This document shows positions 8,243 through 17,220 of a stretch of DNA of 64,000 nt, one piece after another. Under the pieces are notes generated by a model. The model had not been told where the DNA came from. It searched no databases and saw only the letters and a list, made by a program, of their open reading frames with translations. Source of the stretch: Acidovorax sp. Leaf191 (lineage in GTDB: Bacteria; Pseudomonadota; Gammaproteobacteria; Burkholderiales; Burkholderiaceae_C); contig NZ_LMPT01000022.1 of assembly GCF_001424425.1 (NCBI RefSeq), positions 62,001 through 126,000 of the forward strand, in the 5' to 3' direction. The position numbers and the translations under genes were made by a program. The stretch's first letter is position 1, and each line of letters opens with the position of its first letter.

Positions 8243-8881
8243 TCACACCCAGCCCAGCGCGCCCAGCAGAGCGCCGGCGCCCAGCATCCACAGCAAATGC
8301 AGCTTGGTGCGCCACACCAGCACCACGGTGACCACGCTCAGCAGCCACAGCGGCCAGGCTGTGGCCGGCCCGCCATGGGCACGGGCCAGCACCCACGAGG
8401 TGGCCAGCAGCAGGCCGATCACCACCGGGGCCATGCCCTGCTTGAAGGCGCGCACGCCGCGGCGTTCGCGGTTGCGGTGGCCCCAGCGCGTGGCCATCCA
8501 GGTCAGCAGGCTGCTGGGCAGCATCACGCCCAGCATGCACACCGCCATGCCCAGGGCGCCCAGCAACCAGCCGCCCACGCCGGGGCCGCCGGCGTTGATG
8601 CCCACGTTCCAGCCCAGCAGCGCGATGAACAGCACGTTGGGGCCGGGCGCGGCTTGGGCGATGGCGATGGACGCGTTGAACTGCGGGTCGGTGAGCCAGG
8701 CATTGCGCTCGACCAGAAACCGGTGCATGTCGGGCGCGGTGGCAATGGCGCCGCCCACCGCCAGCAGCGACAGCGACATGTAGTACAGGAAGAGGTTGAA
8801 CCAGTCCGCAGGGCTGAGCGCGATCAGCGGGGCGGTCACGGCGGTGGCGAGGGTGGTGGCAGCAGCGGTGGCAGTGGTCAT
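8243..8881 (-). CDS. chrA: Chromate transporter, second half-subunit
   Basis: A 212-residue CHR-domain membrane protein with five to six hydrophobic segments and the motif AIAQAAPGPNVLFIALLGWNVG, the CHR signature region (APGP). It pairs with the gene before it: its ATG overlaps the partner's TGA in an ATGA junction (8878-8881), so translation is coupled. Short-chain CHR proteins function as two-gene pairs that export chromate or related oxyanions. An earlier in-frame ATG exists but lies inside the upstream gene. Confidence 0.85.
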   Translation of the reverse strand: MTTATAAATTLATAVTAPLIALSPADWFNLFLYYMSLSLLAVGGAIATAPDMHRFLVERNAWLTDPQFNASIAIAQAAPGPNVLFIALLGWNVGINAGGPGVGGWLLGALGMAVCMLGVMLPSSLLTWMATRWGHRNRERRGVRAFKQGMAPVVIGLLLATSWVLARAHGGPATAWPLWLLSVVTVVLVWRTKLHLLWMLGAGALLGALGWV

Positions 8882-9483
8882 GGCGCGAGCTTTCTCCACG
8901 TCAGCAGGCAGGCCGCGCCGCCCACCACGGGCAGGATCCACAGCAGCGGCCATCGCAGCACCGCCATGGTGATGACGGTCAAAATCACGAAGGCCACGCA
9001 CAGCGGGCGGCCCAGCGGGTGCTTCTTGATGGACACGAAGAGCTTGATGCCCACCCCGGCGATCAGCCCCGCCGCCACGGCCCCCATGCCGCGCAGTGCA
9101 CCGGCCACGGCAGGGTGGCTGGAGAACTCCGCATAGATCACGGCCAGCGCCAGCACCAGCATCAGCGGAAAGGTCAGCATGCCCGCCAGCGCCGCGAACG
9201 CACCGCGCAGGCCAAAGTAGCGGTCGCCGATCATGATGCTGAGGTTGACCACGTTGGGCCCCGGCATGATCTGCGCCACGGCCCAGTCCTCGACGAACTC
9301 CTCGTTGGTCATCCAGCGCTTTTTCTCGACCAGCTCGCGCTGCACCACGGCCAGCACGCCGCCAAAGCCCTGCAGGGCCAGCCAGGTGAAGGACCAGAAC
9401 AGATCGGACGGGTTGCGGGGCTGGGGTCGCGGCGGTAGGCCGGGGGTGGGGTCGGGGGAGGGCAGATCGGTGGCGATGGCCAT
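8878..9483 (-). CDS. chrA: Chromate transporter, first half-subunit
   Basis: A 201-residue CHR-domain protein. After a Pro-rich cytoplasmic start it shows the family hallmarks FTWLALQGFGGVLAVVQRELVEKKRW and VAQIMPGPNVVNLSIMIG, followed by several membrane segments. Together with the coupled gene at 8243-8881 it makes a full two-part chromate-type transporter. No chrB regulator is adjacent, so chromate itself as substrate is not certain. The start at MAIATDLPS is chosen because the upstream extension reads through a repeat element. Confidence 0.85.
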   Translation of the reverse strand: MAIATDLPSPDPTPGLPPRPQPRNPSDLFWSFTWLALQGFGGVLAVVQRELVEKKRWMTNEEFVEDWAVAQIMPGPNVVNLSIMIGDRYFGLRGAFAALAGMLTFPLMLVLALAVIYAEFSSHPAVAGALRGMGAVAAGLIAGVGIKLFVSIKKHPLGRPLCVAFVILTVITMAVLRWPLLWILPVVGGAACLLTWRKLAP

Positions 9484-9507
9484 GACTAATTCACAGTAAA
9501 AGTGGCA

Positions 9508-9549
9508 GCTACCGCGCATCTGGCGAGCGGTAGCCGCTATCAAATCAGG
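9508..9549 (-). repeat. Dispersed 40-bp repeat, copy B (intergenic)
   Basis: On the minus strand TGATTTGATAGC (9547-9536) is followed by exactly 20 bases and then GCGGTAGC (9515-9508). On the plus strand this makes a GCTACCGC/GCGGTAGC hairpin with an 11-base loop (9508-9534). The element lies about 25 bases upstream of the first chromate transporter start and matches copies C and D at both boxes with the same spacing. Confidence 0.75.
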
Positions 9550-9721
9550 AGTGGTGCGAAGGGGCGGCCCGGAGCGTCGCGCCCACGCGCCATGTTACGC
9601 GCGCCGCAGGCGCCGCCTCGGCTCGGCGCGGGGCGCTGGCGTCGCGTTGCGGCAAGGCTGGGTGAGCGATTGGCGTGCACGGCGCGGACACCCCGCGGCC
9701 CGCGGCCCTCGGACAGGCGGG

Positions 9722-9745
9722 GCGGGGCGTGTGTGTTCGCCCCGC
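9722..9745. terminator. GC-rich hairpin after the DUF6150 gene
   Basis: GCGGGGCG (9722-9729) and CGCCCCGC (9738-9745) form a perfect 8-bp stem with an 8-base loop, 15 bases beyond the stop of the minus-strand gene at 9761. There is no T-tract, so this is a possible transcript end or 3' protective hairpin, not a classical terminator. Confidence 0.35.
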
Positions 9746-9760
9746 AGGCAACAGTGGGCT

Positions 9761-10045
9761 TCACCCCAGCTTGCCGCGCAGCAGGTGCTCCTTGTTGCGC
9801 CACCCCGCATCGTCGGGCGTGGCGACCTTGAAGAGCTTGATGTCGGCCTGGCTCGCATGCTTGACGCGGAAGACCTTGAAGCTGGCCTGGTTGGCATAGG
9901 GCACGAAGAACCAGATGGCGTCGCCGCTGGCCTGCGTGGGGTAGGCCACCTCATGCCAGCACAGGTCGGCCATGCTCTGCTGGGCCACCTCGCACACGCA
10001 GGCGTCGGCCTGGTGCTCGTATTTCACTTCGAGGATCTTGGCCAT
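9761..10045 (-). CDS. DUF6150 family protein
   Basis: A 94-residue protein with the repeating pattern of this small family: MAKILEVKY, then short strands ending in VCEV, AIWFFVP, KVFRVKHASQADIKLFKV and AGW. Four strand-loop units with alternating charge are visible and no signal or membrane segment. The family's function is not known. The notable point is its leader, a tandem hexanucleotide repeat that provides several Shine-Dalgarno cores directly before the ATG. Confidence 0.7.
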   Translation of the reverse strand: MAKILEVKYEHQADACVCEVAQQSMADLCWHEVAYPTQASGDAIWFFVPYANQASFKVFRVKHASQADIKLFKVATPDDAGWRNKEHLLRGKLG

Positions 10046-10048
10046 GGG

Positions 10049-10075
10049 TGTCCTTGTCCTTGTCCTTGTCCTTGT
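10049..10075 (-). repeat. Tandem hexamer (AAGGAC)4 in the DUF6150 ribosome-binding region
   Basis: On the minus strand four perfect AAGGAC units plus a partial one end three bases before the ATG at 10045. The unit nearest the start places AAGGA at a good spacing for the ribosome, and the others are spare copies. The unit is six bases long, so a change in copy number would not shift any frame, but it could alter leader length and ribosome loading. Confidence 0.8.
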
Positions 10076-10260
10076 GATGGGTCTGACGGAAATCGGCAGG
10101 GCTTGGAGAGGTCGCCCTCAACCCGCTCTGAGCGAAGCAGCGGGCGGGAATTGACTCTGGGTTAGAAAACAGCCCGTGCAACACGCCAAACGCCAGGTGC
10201 ATGCGTCGTGCGATGCTCCGTCGTGTCAGTAGCGTCCCGTGCCCGGTGCCTCAGCCCTCA

Positions 10261-11595
10261 TCATTGTGAAGATGCATGCGTGGCGGCGTGTTGGTGGTTG
10301 TACCCGGTGCCCTCCGCGTTGGTGCCGTTGCTGTTGCTGCTACCGCACGCTGCAGACTCCCGGCGCAGCATCGCCATCTCCCGATCGATCAGGTTGGAAT
10401 GGCTCGCCTTCTCCAACGCATAGCGCGACAGGTCTTCCACCTCCGCATTGAACCCGGGGTGGTCCAGCCGCCGCAATGACGCCAGCGCGCGCTGAAGTGC
10501 CATGCCCACCTCGACCGCGGGCGCACCGTAGCGCACCAGGGGCGTCCACACATCTTCCAGCAAGCCCGCCTCGCGCAACCCCGGCGCGGTGACCCGGTCG
10601 AACTCCACCGCGGCGTCGTCTTGCGCAGCGGTCTGACGCTCGGTGTCCACCCAGAAGATGAGGGTGCGCACCGCCGCAGCGATCACGTCCAGGGCCGTCC
10701 CCGGGTCGTTGACCGAGGCCGACATCGCGCGCGCCGCGATCTCGCCCATCACCACCATCCCGAAGCGCGGGTCGTGGTCAAAGGTGCGCCCGGCGCCGAT
10801 CAGCACGGCATCGGCAATGGCCTGCTGTTCCTCTTCGGTCAGGTCGACATCGCAGCTGGCCAGCACCACCGAAGGCTCGACGAATGCGCCGGGCAGGACG
10901 TGCAGATGCAGCGTCGTGCCCAGTGCCTCGGCCCGGGCCTGCAGGATGTCCATCGAAATGTGCTGCACGAAGCCGGTGGCGGGCGCACGCACCGCGTGGC
11001 TTCCTTGGGCGCCGGGTGGCTGCGGTTGACCGCCCAGAAAAGGTTTCTGCAGGCGCTGTGCCATGGCCGCCATGGTGGCAGCTTCGACCCGCCGGATGGT
11101 CTCGCCGAGGCGGCCCAACACGGACAGATAGTCGATCCAGCGCAGCAGCACCACCACGACCAGCACCAGAATGACCAGCGTGAAGCCGAAGAGCACCAGC
11201 CGCCCTCCGTCGCCATACAAATGCGCATGCAGCCCGATCAAGGCGATCACGCTGTACAAAAACGTCCCGATGAACGCCGCCAGCGTGTTCTGTACCGTGG
11301 AGTCTTCGATCAGCAACTGCGAAGCGCGGGGCGTGGCGCTGTTCGACACCGCGCTGAAAGAGCCCACCATGGTGCTGGCCGAGAAGATGGCCACCGTGAG
11401 CATGCTGGAGGCCAGGATGCCCAGCAGGCTGCCGATGGAATCCGACCCCAGCTTGATCGCCACGCTCTCTGGTATGTAGGGCCCGATCAGAGCGGACGAC
11501 GCCACCGCCATCAACGCGAACAGCGAGAAGAGCGCGCAACGGCTCCAGGTCTTGCGGGTCAGCCGCAGCAATTGATAGCGAAGTTTTTCAGACAT
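10261..11595 (-). CDS. DUF2254 domain membrane protein
   Basis: A 444-residue protein with four N-terminal membrane segments (roughly residues 20-40, 60-85, 105-130 and 135-155) and a large soluble C-terminal region. Phrases typical of DUF2254 are LLGILASSMLTVAIFSASTMVGSFSAVSNSATPRASQLL, GTFLYSVIALIGLHA and EIAARAMSASVNDPGTALDVI. Function is unknown. No clear ribosome site precedes either MSEK (used here) or the Met two codons upstream. The last 25 residues are low-complexity (Asn/Ser/His-rich). Confidence 0.8.
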   Translation of the reverse strand: MSEKLRYQLLRLTRKTWSRCALFSLFALMAVASSALIGPYIPESVAIKLGSDSIGSLLGILASSMLTVAIFSASTMVGSFSAVSNSATPRASQLLIEDSTVQNTLAAFIGTFLYSVIALIGLHAHLYGDGGRLVLFGFTLVILVLVVVVLLRWIDYLSVLGRLGETIRRVEAATMAAMAQRLQKPFLGGQPQPPGAQGSHAVRAPATGFVQHISMDILQARAEALGTTLHLHVLPGAFVEPSVVLASCDVDLTEEEQQAIADAVLIGAGRTFDHDPRFGMVVMGEIAARAMSASVNDPGTALDVIAAAVRTLIFWVDTERQTAAQDDAAVEFDRVTAPGLREAGLLEDVWTPLVRYGAPAVEVGMALQRALASLRRLDHPGFNAEVEDLSRYALEKASHSNLIDREMAMLRRESAACGSSNSNGTNAEGTGYNHQHAATHASSQ

Positions 11596-11815
11596 GCGCA
11601 TCAGTATCCGAGTGCCGATGCAGGCCGGCATGAAGGACGGCACCGCCAGATGACCGCCGCCGTGAAGGTGGTGGGCGCTTGCCCGTGTCTGACATGGCTG
11701 GTGGGGCGCAGCATGCGCCGTAACCTGCTCTAACGCTTACCCATATTGCCCTGGGTGCTATCGAAAGTGGAGCAGAGACCGCGGGCAGAATGCCTGCCGA
11801 CCTGCTCATGTGCAG

Positions 11816-13180
11816 CTACGCCGCAGCCAGCGCTACGCCGCCCGCCAGTCGCTCGATCACCGTGGCGCGCATGTTCGGGGGGGCCGTGTGCAGCAGCGCG
11901 GGCCACTGCGCCTTCGCCTGCTGCACCACATCGCGCAGCAGTGCCAGATGGCGCGGCACGCGCAGCAGTCCGGCGGACTTCATCAGGCCCTCCATGTCGC
12001 TCCAGCTGAACGCGCGCAGCGTGCGGTCGATGGCGCGGTTCACCGCGTACTGGCTCTCGGGCACGCCGTCGAAGAACGCTGCCACGCACACCGGGTCGTA
12101 CAGCGGCGCCAGCTGCGGCACGCGGGCGTCGGGGTAGACCAGCGCCCAGTTCTTGAGGTGCGCATCGGTGTTGCCCATCAGGATGAACGCCACCATGCGC
12201 GCCATGAATTCGCGCGTGTCCTGCACCGGCTGGCTGCTCAGGCGGTTGAGCACGCGCAGCATGGTGGCCCAGTCCTGCAGGATGCCCTTGCCGTACTTTT
12301 GCCGCGGGGTGTAGCCCAGCACCTGGTTGAACTCTTCCATGTGCACCCGCGCGCCGCCGGGCAGGTGGTCGAATCGCTGCACCGCCAGGATCTCGTCGAA
12401 GGGCACGGCATCGGGCAGGTCGGCCTCGGCGCGGCTGATGACGCGCACGTCGGCACAGTGCAGGCCCAGCGCCTGGCACAGCTGGTAGCCCGTGTACTCG
12501 TTGGCCACCAGGTCGGGGTGGGCCGTGGTGGGTAACTTCAAGATCACGCTGCCGGCCGCGCCCCGGCGGTGCACGGTGTAGCGGCGGCCATCCTGCACGG
12601 CACTGAACTTCGTCACCACGCCGGGCAGGGACGCCGCGTCTTCCACCGGGTATTCGACAAACCCCGGCTCCAGCACGTCCAGGCCCTGTGTGGTGTGCCA
12701 GTGCCGCACCACGTCCGGAATGCCGTCCTGTGCAGGCACGGGTTCCACCTCCAGAGCACCCATCAGGTCGTGGCCCGCAGCGGCCAGCAGTTCGAACTCG
12801 TCGTCGGGGCTGCAGCCGCGCTCGCGCGCCAGGCGGTCGCGGTTGTGGCCCTCGGGCAGCAGGTTCTGAAAGTACACCGGCCAGCGCCCGTCGGTGCGCA
12901 CCAGCCGCGCATCGCGCGCCGACGCCAGGATCTGCTGCGTGGCCGCCTCGTCGGCGCCTTGAAAGCTGAGCGACAGCGTGGGTCGCTGCGGGTTGCGGAT
13001 GTAGCTCTCGTCGAACGAAACGCGCAGGATGTCGCCGTACTGCGAGAGATAGCCGATGGGCTCGCGGCGGCTGGCGCGTGCGTCTGCAGTGCCGGGCGTG
13101 CCTGCGTGGCCCGACGAGCCAGCCGCATGTAGCACGGGGCGGTGCAGATACAGGCGCAGGTAGCGGATGGAGGTGCTCAT
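11816..13180 (-). CDS. hipA: HipA-type toxin kinase
   Basis: A 454-residue serine/threonine kinase of the HipA family, whose known members stop translation by phosphorylating aminoacyl-tRNA synthetases and induce persistence. The HipA N-terminal domain is about residues 40-145. The kinase core shows the ATP Lys215 in VILKLP, Glu228 in ANEYTG, the catalytic loop MGNTDAHLKN (335-344, base Asp339) and the metal-binding YDP (361-363). All key residues are intact, so it should be active. It lies 49 bases downstream of its antitoxin gene. Confidence 0.9.
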   Translation of the reverse strand: MSTSIRYLRLYLHRPVLHAAGSSGHAGTPGTADARASRREPIGYLSQYGDILRVSFDESYIRNPQRPTLSLSFQGADEAATQQILASARDARLVRTDGRWPVYFQNLLPEGHNRDRLARERGCSPDDEFELLAAAGHDLMGALEVEPVPAQDGIPDVVRHWHTTQGLDVLEPGFVEYPVEDAASLPGVVTKFSAVQDGRRYTVHRRGAAGSVILKLPTTAHPDLVANEYTGYQLCQALGLHCADVRVISRAEADLPDAVPFDEILAVQRFDHLPGGARVHMEEFNQVLGYTPRQKYGKGILQDWATMLRVLNRLSSQPVQDTREFMARMVAFILMGNTDAHLKNWALVYPDARVPQLAPLYDPVCVAAFFDGVPESQYAVNRAIDRTLRAFSWSDMEGLMKSAGLLRVPRHLALLRDVVQQAKAQWPALLHTAPPNMRATVIERLAGGVALAAA

Positions 13181-13229
13181 GGCGTCGATGGCTGCGGGGC
13201 CGTGGTGGCTGTGCGCGATGCTGGCGCGT

Positions 13230-13538
13230 TCAGCCTGGGCGGCTCAGGCTGTCCACCACGGAGGGCGGTGCGTCCACACCCTCGGGCTGGCCCAGGAACT
13301 TGCCGCCGGACTGGATGAACGCCTCCAGGCTGGGCCGCAGGCTGCTGGGCACGGCGATGATGTCCATGCCCAGCACACGGGCCATCTCGGCCAGGGTGGA
13401 ATAGCGCGGGTCCAGGTCGCCGCCTTCGGTGCGTTGCACGGTCATGCGGGAGAGGCCGGCGCGCTCGGCCAGCTCTGCCTGGGTGAGCTTGGTGGACTTT
13501 CGGGCCACGGCCAAACTCTGGATAAGATCATTTTTCAT
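13230..13538 (-). CDS. hipB: HipB-type antitoxin, XRE-family repressor
   Basis: A 102-residue DNA-binding protein with a Cro/C1 helix-turn-helix (KLTQAELAERAGLSRMTVQRTEGG, about residues 16-39) and a C-terminal tail rich in Pro and Ser. In hipBA systems it neutralises the HipA kinase and represses its own operon. The start at MKNDLIQ is chosen because it sits inside a palindrome that looks like an operator. The longer frame upstream is AT-rich leader. Gene order antitoxin then toxin is the usual one. Confidence 0.88.
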   Translation of the reverse strand: MKNDLIQSLAVARKSTKLTQAELAERAGLSRMTVQRTEGGDLDPRYSTLAEMARVLGMDIIAVPSSLRPSLEAFIQSGGKFLGQPEGVDAPPSVVDSLSRPG

Positions 13539-13545
13539 GATCTTA
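13523..13545. promoter_or_regulatory. Inverted repeat overlapping the hipB start (candidate operator)
   Basis: TAAGATCA-N7-TGATCTTA gives 8-bp perfect arms around the hipB ATG (13536-13538). Its position over the start codon fits autorepression by HipB. A second inverted repeat with a related core lies 19 bases further upstream. Confidence 0.6.
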
Positions 13546-13563
13546 TTTATACTCTTTTTCGAT

Positions 13564-13589
13564 AAAAAGATAAATATAGTGATCTTTTT
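13564..13589. promoter_or_regulatory. Second inverted repeat upstream of hipB
   Basis: AAAAAGAT-N10-ATCTTTTT has 8-bp perfect arms. CTTTTT-CGAT-AAAAAG overlaps its left side (13554-13569). The whole stretch 13530-13600 is strikingly AT-rich for this genome. It probably holds the hipBA promoter and further HipB sites, and it runs up to the end of the LysR gene. Confidence 0.5.
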
Positions 13590-13596
13590 CCGGAAT

Positions 13597-14574
13597 TTAT
13601 TTGGCAAGCAAGGTGTGTTGCTGCGCGGGCGCCGGCAGCAATTGCCGCCGCTCCTCGCAAAACCGCTGCGCCTCGTCCACCAGCCATTCCCGCACCTGGT
13701 CCATCGCCGGGCTGGGGTGTGCGGTGGTCACGAACGAATACGCCGCACGCGACAACACGCTGTGCGCCAAGACAGGCACCAGGCGCCCGGCCTTCACGTC
13801 TTGCAGCACCAGCGCTGCGCGGCCCATGGCGATGCCCTGGCCTGCCAGGGCCGCGCCCAGCGCCAGTTGCGACAGGTTGAACTGCTGCCCGCCCGCCCAG
13901 GACGGCGGCGTGGCGCGCACTTGGGAGAACCAGTGCTGCCATTCCTCGTACGTGTCCGCGCCGTCCCAGGCGCTGCCGTCGTGCAGCAGCCAGTCGCCTT
14001 GCAGATCACCTGGCGTGGTGATGGGCGGGTGGCGGGCCAGGAAGGCGGGGCTGGCCACCGGGATGAGCCATTCGTCCAGAAACACGGTGGCGCTCAGATC
14101 GCGGTAGCCGCCCAGGTCGAAGCGCACGGCAGCCTCGATGCCGTCTCGCACCATGCGGGTGCGGTCCAGCGTGTGGAACTCCCCGAAAACGCGCAGGCCC
14201 AGGCTCGGGTACTGCCGAAAGAACTCGCCCAGCCGGGGCGTGAGCCAACTCATGGCGAACGACGGCGAGCAGCTGAGGGTGGCAGTGGCGGACTCGGGCG
14301 GCTGGCGCATCTGGGCCAGGGTGCTTTCGATGGCGGTGAAGCTCTCGCGCAGCACCACGGCCAGCCATTGCCCCTCGGGCGTGGGCACCAGGGCGCGCGG
14401 GGTGCGCAGGAACAGCGGGCGGCGCAGCCAGTCTTCGAGCTGCTTGACCTGCTGGCTCACCGCGCCCTGGGTGATGCACAGCTCTGCCGCCGCCTTGGTA
14501 AAGCTGCCGTGTCGGGCGGCCGCATCAAAGCTGCGCAGCCACGCGAGCAGAGAGGGAGAAAGTCGAATGTCCAT
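13597..14574 (-). CDS. dsdC: LysR-family transcriptional regulator, probable dsdA regulator
   Basis: A 325-residue LysR-type regulator. The winged helix-turn-helix covers about residues 1-65 (FDAAARHGSFTKAAAELCITQGAVSQQVKQLE), followed by the two-lobed effector domain (ATLSCSPSFAMSWLTPRL onward), close to the GcvA/DsdC group. It is divergent from the D-serine ammonia-lyase gene, as E. coli dsdC is from dsdXA, so activation of dsdA by D-serine is a fair inference. The N-terminal extension of the frame is discarded because MDIRLSP matches normal family starts. Confidence 0.82.
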   Translation of the reverse strand: MDIRLSPSLLAWLRSFDAAARHGSFTKAAAELCITQGAVSQQVKQLEDWLRRPLFLRTPRALVPTPEGQWLAVVLRESFTAIESTLAQMRQPPESATATLSCSPSFAMSWLTPRLGEFFRQYPSLGLRVFGEFHTLDRTRMVRDGIEAAVRFDLGGYRDLSATVFLDEWLIPVASPAFLARHPPITTPGDLQGDWLLHDGSAWDGADTYEEWQHWFSQVRATPPSWAGGQQFNLSQLALGAALAGQGIAMGRAALVLQDVKAGRLVPVLAHSVLSRAAYSFVTTAHPSPAMDQVREWLVDEAQRFCEERRQLLPAPAQQHTLLAK

Positions 14575-14593
14575 TACTTTGGCTAATGTCTTC

Positions 14594-14615
14594 GTCACTA
14601 TAAATGCGTTGTGAC
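14594..14615. promoter_or_regulatory. Inverted repeat in the dsdC/dsdA intergenic region
   Basis: GTCAC-N12-GTGAC sits 19 bases upstream of the LysR gene and 95 bases before dsdA. The spacer holds TATAAA. Size and place suit a LysR-type recognition site that controls both divergent genes. Confidence 0.4.
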
Positions 14616-14709
14616 AAGCGAGTGGCAGGCGAAGAATGCTGCAGTGCGTGGGCCCGGGGTGCGACAAGCACCTGCCCGCCCACTGTGTGCCACTGCCGCC
14701 CAAACATCT

Positions 14710-16101
14710 ATGTCCGAAACCGAATACATGGTCGAACCGTCAGTCCTAGAGGGAATCGATCCACTGCTGTCGAGCCACCTGCGCCAGGCCCAGCCTTGCC
14801 TGTGGACCAACCCGGTGCGGCTGTTGCAGGCGCCTGCATCCCTTCAGGCACTGGGTCGCACCATTAGTTTGAATGATACGCGGGAGGCTGCGGCGCGGTT
14901 CCATCGCTTCGAAGGTTTGCTGGCGCAGGTGTTTCCCGAGTTGGCAGGCACGGGCGGGGTCGTTGAATCTGCCGTGCTGCCTGCCGCAGCGCTGCAGCCA
15001 GCATTGGGCATGGGGCCTGGCCAAGGTCGGTTGTTCATCAAGGCGGACCACAGTTTGCCGGTGGCCGGATCGATCAAGGCCCGGGGCGGCATGCATGAGG
15101 TGCTGGAGTTTGCGGAGGGGCTGGCGCTGCAGCACGGCCTGGTGCAGCCGGGTGGTGACTACCGCGCGCTGGCCACCCCGCAGGCGCGCGCGGTGCTGGG
15201 CCGCTACCAGGTGGCGGTGGGCTCCACCGGCAACCTGGGGCTGAGCATCGGCGTGGTGGCGTCGGCCTTGGGCTTCAGGGCCGCGGTGCACATGTCGGCC
15301 GATGCCAAGGAATGGAAGAAAGAGCGCCTGCGCCAACGTGGCGTGCAGGTGGTGGAGCATGCCGGCGACTACGAGCGCGCCGTGGCTGCCGGCCGTGCGC
15401 AGGCGGGCAGCGACCCGCTGTGCCACTTTGTCGACGACGAGCAATCTTTCTCGCTGCTGCTGGGCTACAGCGCAGCGGCCCTGCACCTGCCCGCGCAGCT
15501 GGCAGAGCAGGGCATCGTGGTGGACGCCGAGCACCCGCTCATCGTGTACCTGCCTTGCGGCGTGGGCGGCGCTCCTGCAGGGATTGCGTTTGGCCTGCGG
15601 CAGGTGCTGGGGCCGCATGTGCATTGTTTCTTTGCCGAGCCGGTGCAGTCGCCGTGCTTCATGGTGCAGATGCTGGGGGATCAGGCCACGCAGTCGGGTG
15701 GTGGCCAGGCGCACCCCTCGGTCTACGACTGGGGCCTCACCAACCAGACCGAGGCCGACGGCCTGGCCGTCCCGCGCGCGTCGCTGCTGGCGGCGCAGTT
15801 GATGGGGCCGCTGCTGTCGGGCGTGTTCACCGTGGCAGACGACACCTTGTTTGCCCACCTGGTGCAGGTGCTGGACGCACTGGGCGAGCGCATCGAGCCC
15901 TCGGCGGCAGCGGGTTTCAGTGGCCCGGGCATGTTGACAGGCACCGATGCGGGCCAGGCCTGGCTGCACCGCGAGGGGGTGGGCGCAGCGCTGCCCAACG
16001 CCACCCATCTGGTGTGGACCACGGGCGGGCTGCTGGTGCCCGATGCGCAGTACGAGGGTTTTGTGCAGCGTGGGCGGGCCCTGCTGGCGGCCCGTGGCTG
16101 A
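14710..16101 (+). CDS. dsdA: D-serine ammonia-lyase
   Basis: A 463-residue fold-type II PLP enzyme that converts D-serine to pyruvate and ammonia. The cofactor lysine is Lys123 in [15 protein letters not shown]. The phosphate-binding [10 protein letters not shown] and the long blocks [50 protein letters not shown] and [14 protein letters not shown] are typical of DsdA. The start at MSETEYM is favoured, though neither it nor the next Met has a clear ribosome site. Three genes on the same strand follow, with gaps of 100, 35 and 42 bases, probably as one unit. Confidence 0.92.
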   Translation: MSETEYMVEPSVLEGIDPLLSSHLRQAQPCLWTNPVRLLQAPASLQALGRTISLNDTREAAARFHRFEGLLAQVFPELAGTGGVVESAVLPAAALQPALGMGPGQGRLFIKADHSLPVAGSIKARGGMHEVLEFAEGLALQHGLVQPGGDYRALATPQARAVLGRYQVAVGSTGNLGLSIGVVASALGFRAAVHMSADAKEWKKERLRQRGVQVVEHAGDYERAVAAGRAQAGSDPLCHFVDDEQSFSLLLGYSAAALHLPAQLAEQGIVVDAEHPLIVYLPCGVGGAPAGIAFGLRQVLGPHVHCFFAEPVQSPCFMVQMLGDQATQSGGGQAHPSVYDWGLTNQTEADGLAVPRASLLAAQLMGPLLSGVFTVADDTLFAHLVQVLDALGERIEPSAAAGFSGPGMLTGTDAGQAWLHREGVGAALPNATHLVWTTGGLLVPDAQYEGFVQRGRALLAARG

Positions 16102-16201
16102 CGCTGCCGACGCCCGTCCATTGCACCGGCATTCCGCCTTCGCGGCCCACCGAATCCGTCCCGACAACCCCTTGAATCCCTAGACCTTTGAAGAGAACGC
16201 C

Positions 16202-17185
16202 ATGAACCGCAAGAAGCTGCTTTTGTCTGCCGTGATCTGTGCCCTGGGGGCCGCTGCGTGGGCCCCCGCCATGGCGCAGGACGGTCCTTTCCCTGCCAAG
16301 CCGATCACGCTCGTGATCCCGTTTCCGCCGGGTGGCGCCACCGACGTGCTGGGCCGGCTGATCGGCAAGAAGATGGGCGACCTGCTGGGGCAAAGCGTGG
16401 TCATCGACAACCGCGCCGGGGCGGGCACCACCATCGGTGCCAGTGCCGTGGCCAAGGCGGCGCCCGATGGCTACACGCTGCTGATGAGTTCGGGCACCAC
16501 CTTCACCGTGAACCCCGCGGTGCGCCCCAAACTGCCGTACGACCCGGTCAAGAGCTTCGAGCCCATCGGCATCGCCGGGCGCACCAGCCTGATCCTGCTG
16601 GCCAACAAGGACGTGCCCGCGGCAGACGTGAAGCAGTTCGTGGCGCTGGTCAAGGCCGCGCCCGACAAGTATTCGTATGGCTCGTTCGGCGCAGGCACCA
16701 CGTCGCAGTTTGCGGGCGAGATGTTCTTCCACGCGGCGGCGCTCAAGATCCAGCATGTGCCCTACAAGGGCAGTGCACCGGCCATGACGGACCTGATGGG
16801 CGGGCAGATCCCGTTCACGGTCGATACGGTGTCCGCCGCGCTGCCGCAACTCAAGGACGGCAAGATCAAGGCCATTGCCGTGACGGCCGGCAAGCGGTCG
16901 GCCCTGTTGCCCAAGGTGCCGACGCTGGCCGAGAGCGGCTACCCGGGCCTGGAGATGGACACCTGGCTGGCCATGGTGGCGCCGCGCGGTTTGCCGCCCG
17001 CCGTCAAGTCGCGGCTGGAGCTGACCCTGGCCCAGGTGGTGTCGGACCCGGACACCCGCGACAAGATGATCGCGGTGGGGTTTGAACCCGCCTATGCTTC
17101 GTCCAAGGCGGTGGCCGAGCTGATCGACAAGGAGCTGCCGCTGATGCGCGCCATTGCCCAGCGCGCCAGCATCACCGCCGACTGA
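16202..17185 (+). CDS. Bug-family (tripartite tricarboxylate type) substrate-binding protein
   Basis: A 327-residue periplasmic receptor with a Sec signal (residues 1-26, ending in APAMAQ). The mature start FPAKPITLVIPFPPGGATDVLGR and AGAGTTIGASAVAKAAPDGYTLL are the standard Bug/TctC signature. Such receptors are abundant in Burkholderiales and bind carboxylates, amides and amino acids. No TctA/TctB permease genes are adjacent. Being between dsdA and an amidase gene it may serve uptake of the substrate of this cluster (inference). Confidence 0.88.
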   Translation: MNRKKLLLSAVICALGAAAWAPAMAQDGPFPAKPITLVIPFPPGGATDVLGRLIGKKMGDLLGQSVVIDNRAGAGTTIGASAVAKAAPDGYTLLMSSGTTFTVNPAVRPKLPYDPVKSFEPIGIAGRTSLILLANKDVPAADVKQFVALVKAAPDKYSYGSFGAGTTSQFAGEMFFHAAALKIQHVPYKGSAPAMTDLMGGQIPFTVDTVSAALPQLKDGKIKAIAVTAGKRSALLPKVPTLAESGYPGLEMDTWLAMVAPRGLPPAVKSRLELTLAQVVSDPDTRDKMIAVGFEPAYASSKAVAELIDKELPLMRAIAQRASITAD

Positions 17186-17220
17186 GCCACCCGCGAACCA
17201 GCAGAGGAGACAAGCCTGAC

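Noticed and set aside
11571-11580. TTGATAGC at the start of the DUF2254 gene considered as a repeat box
   Set aside because: It is the coding sequence of the conserved RYQLL start, with no partner box 20 bases away.
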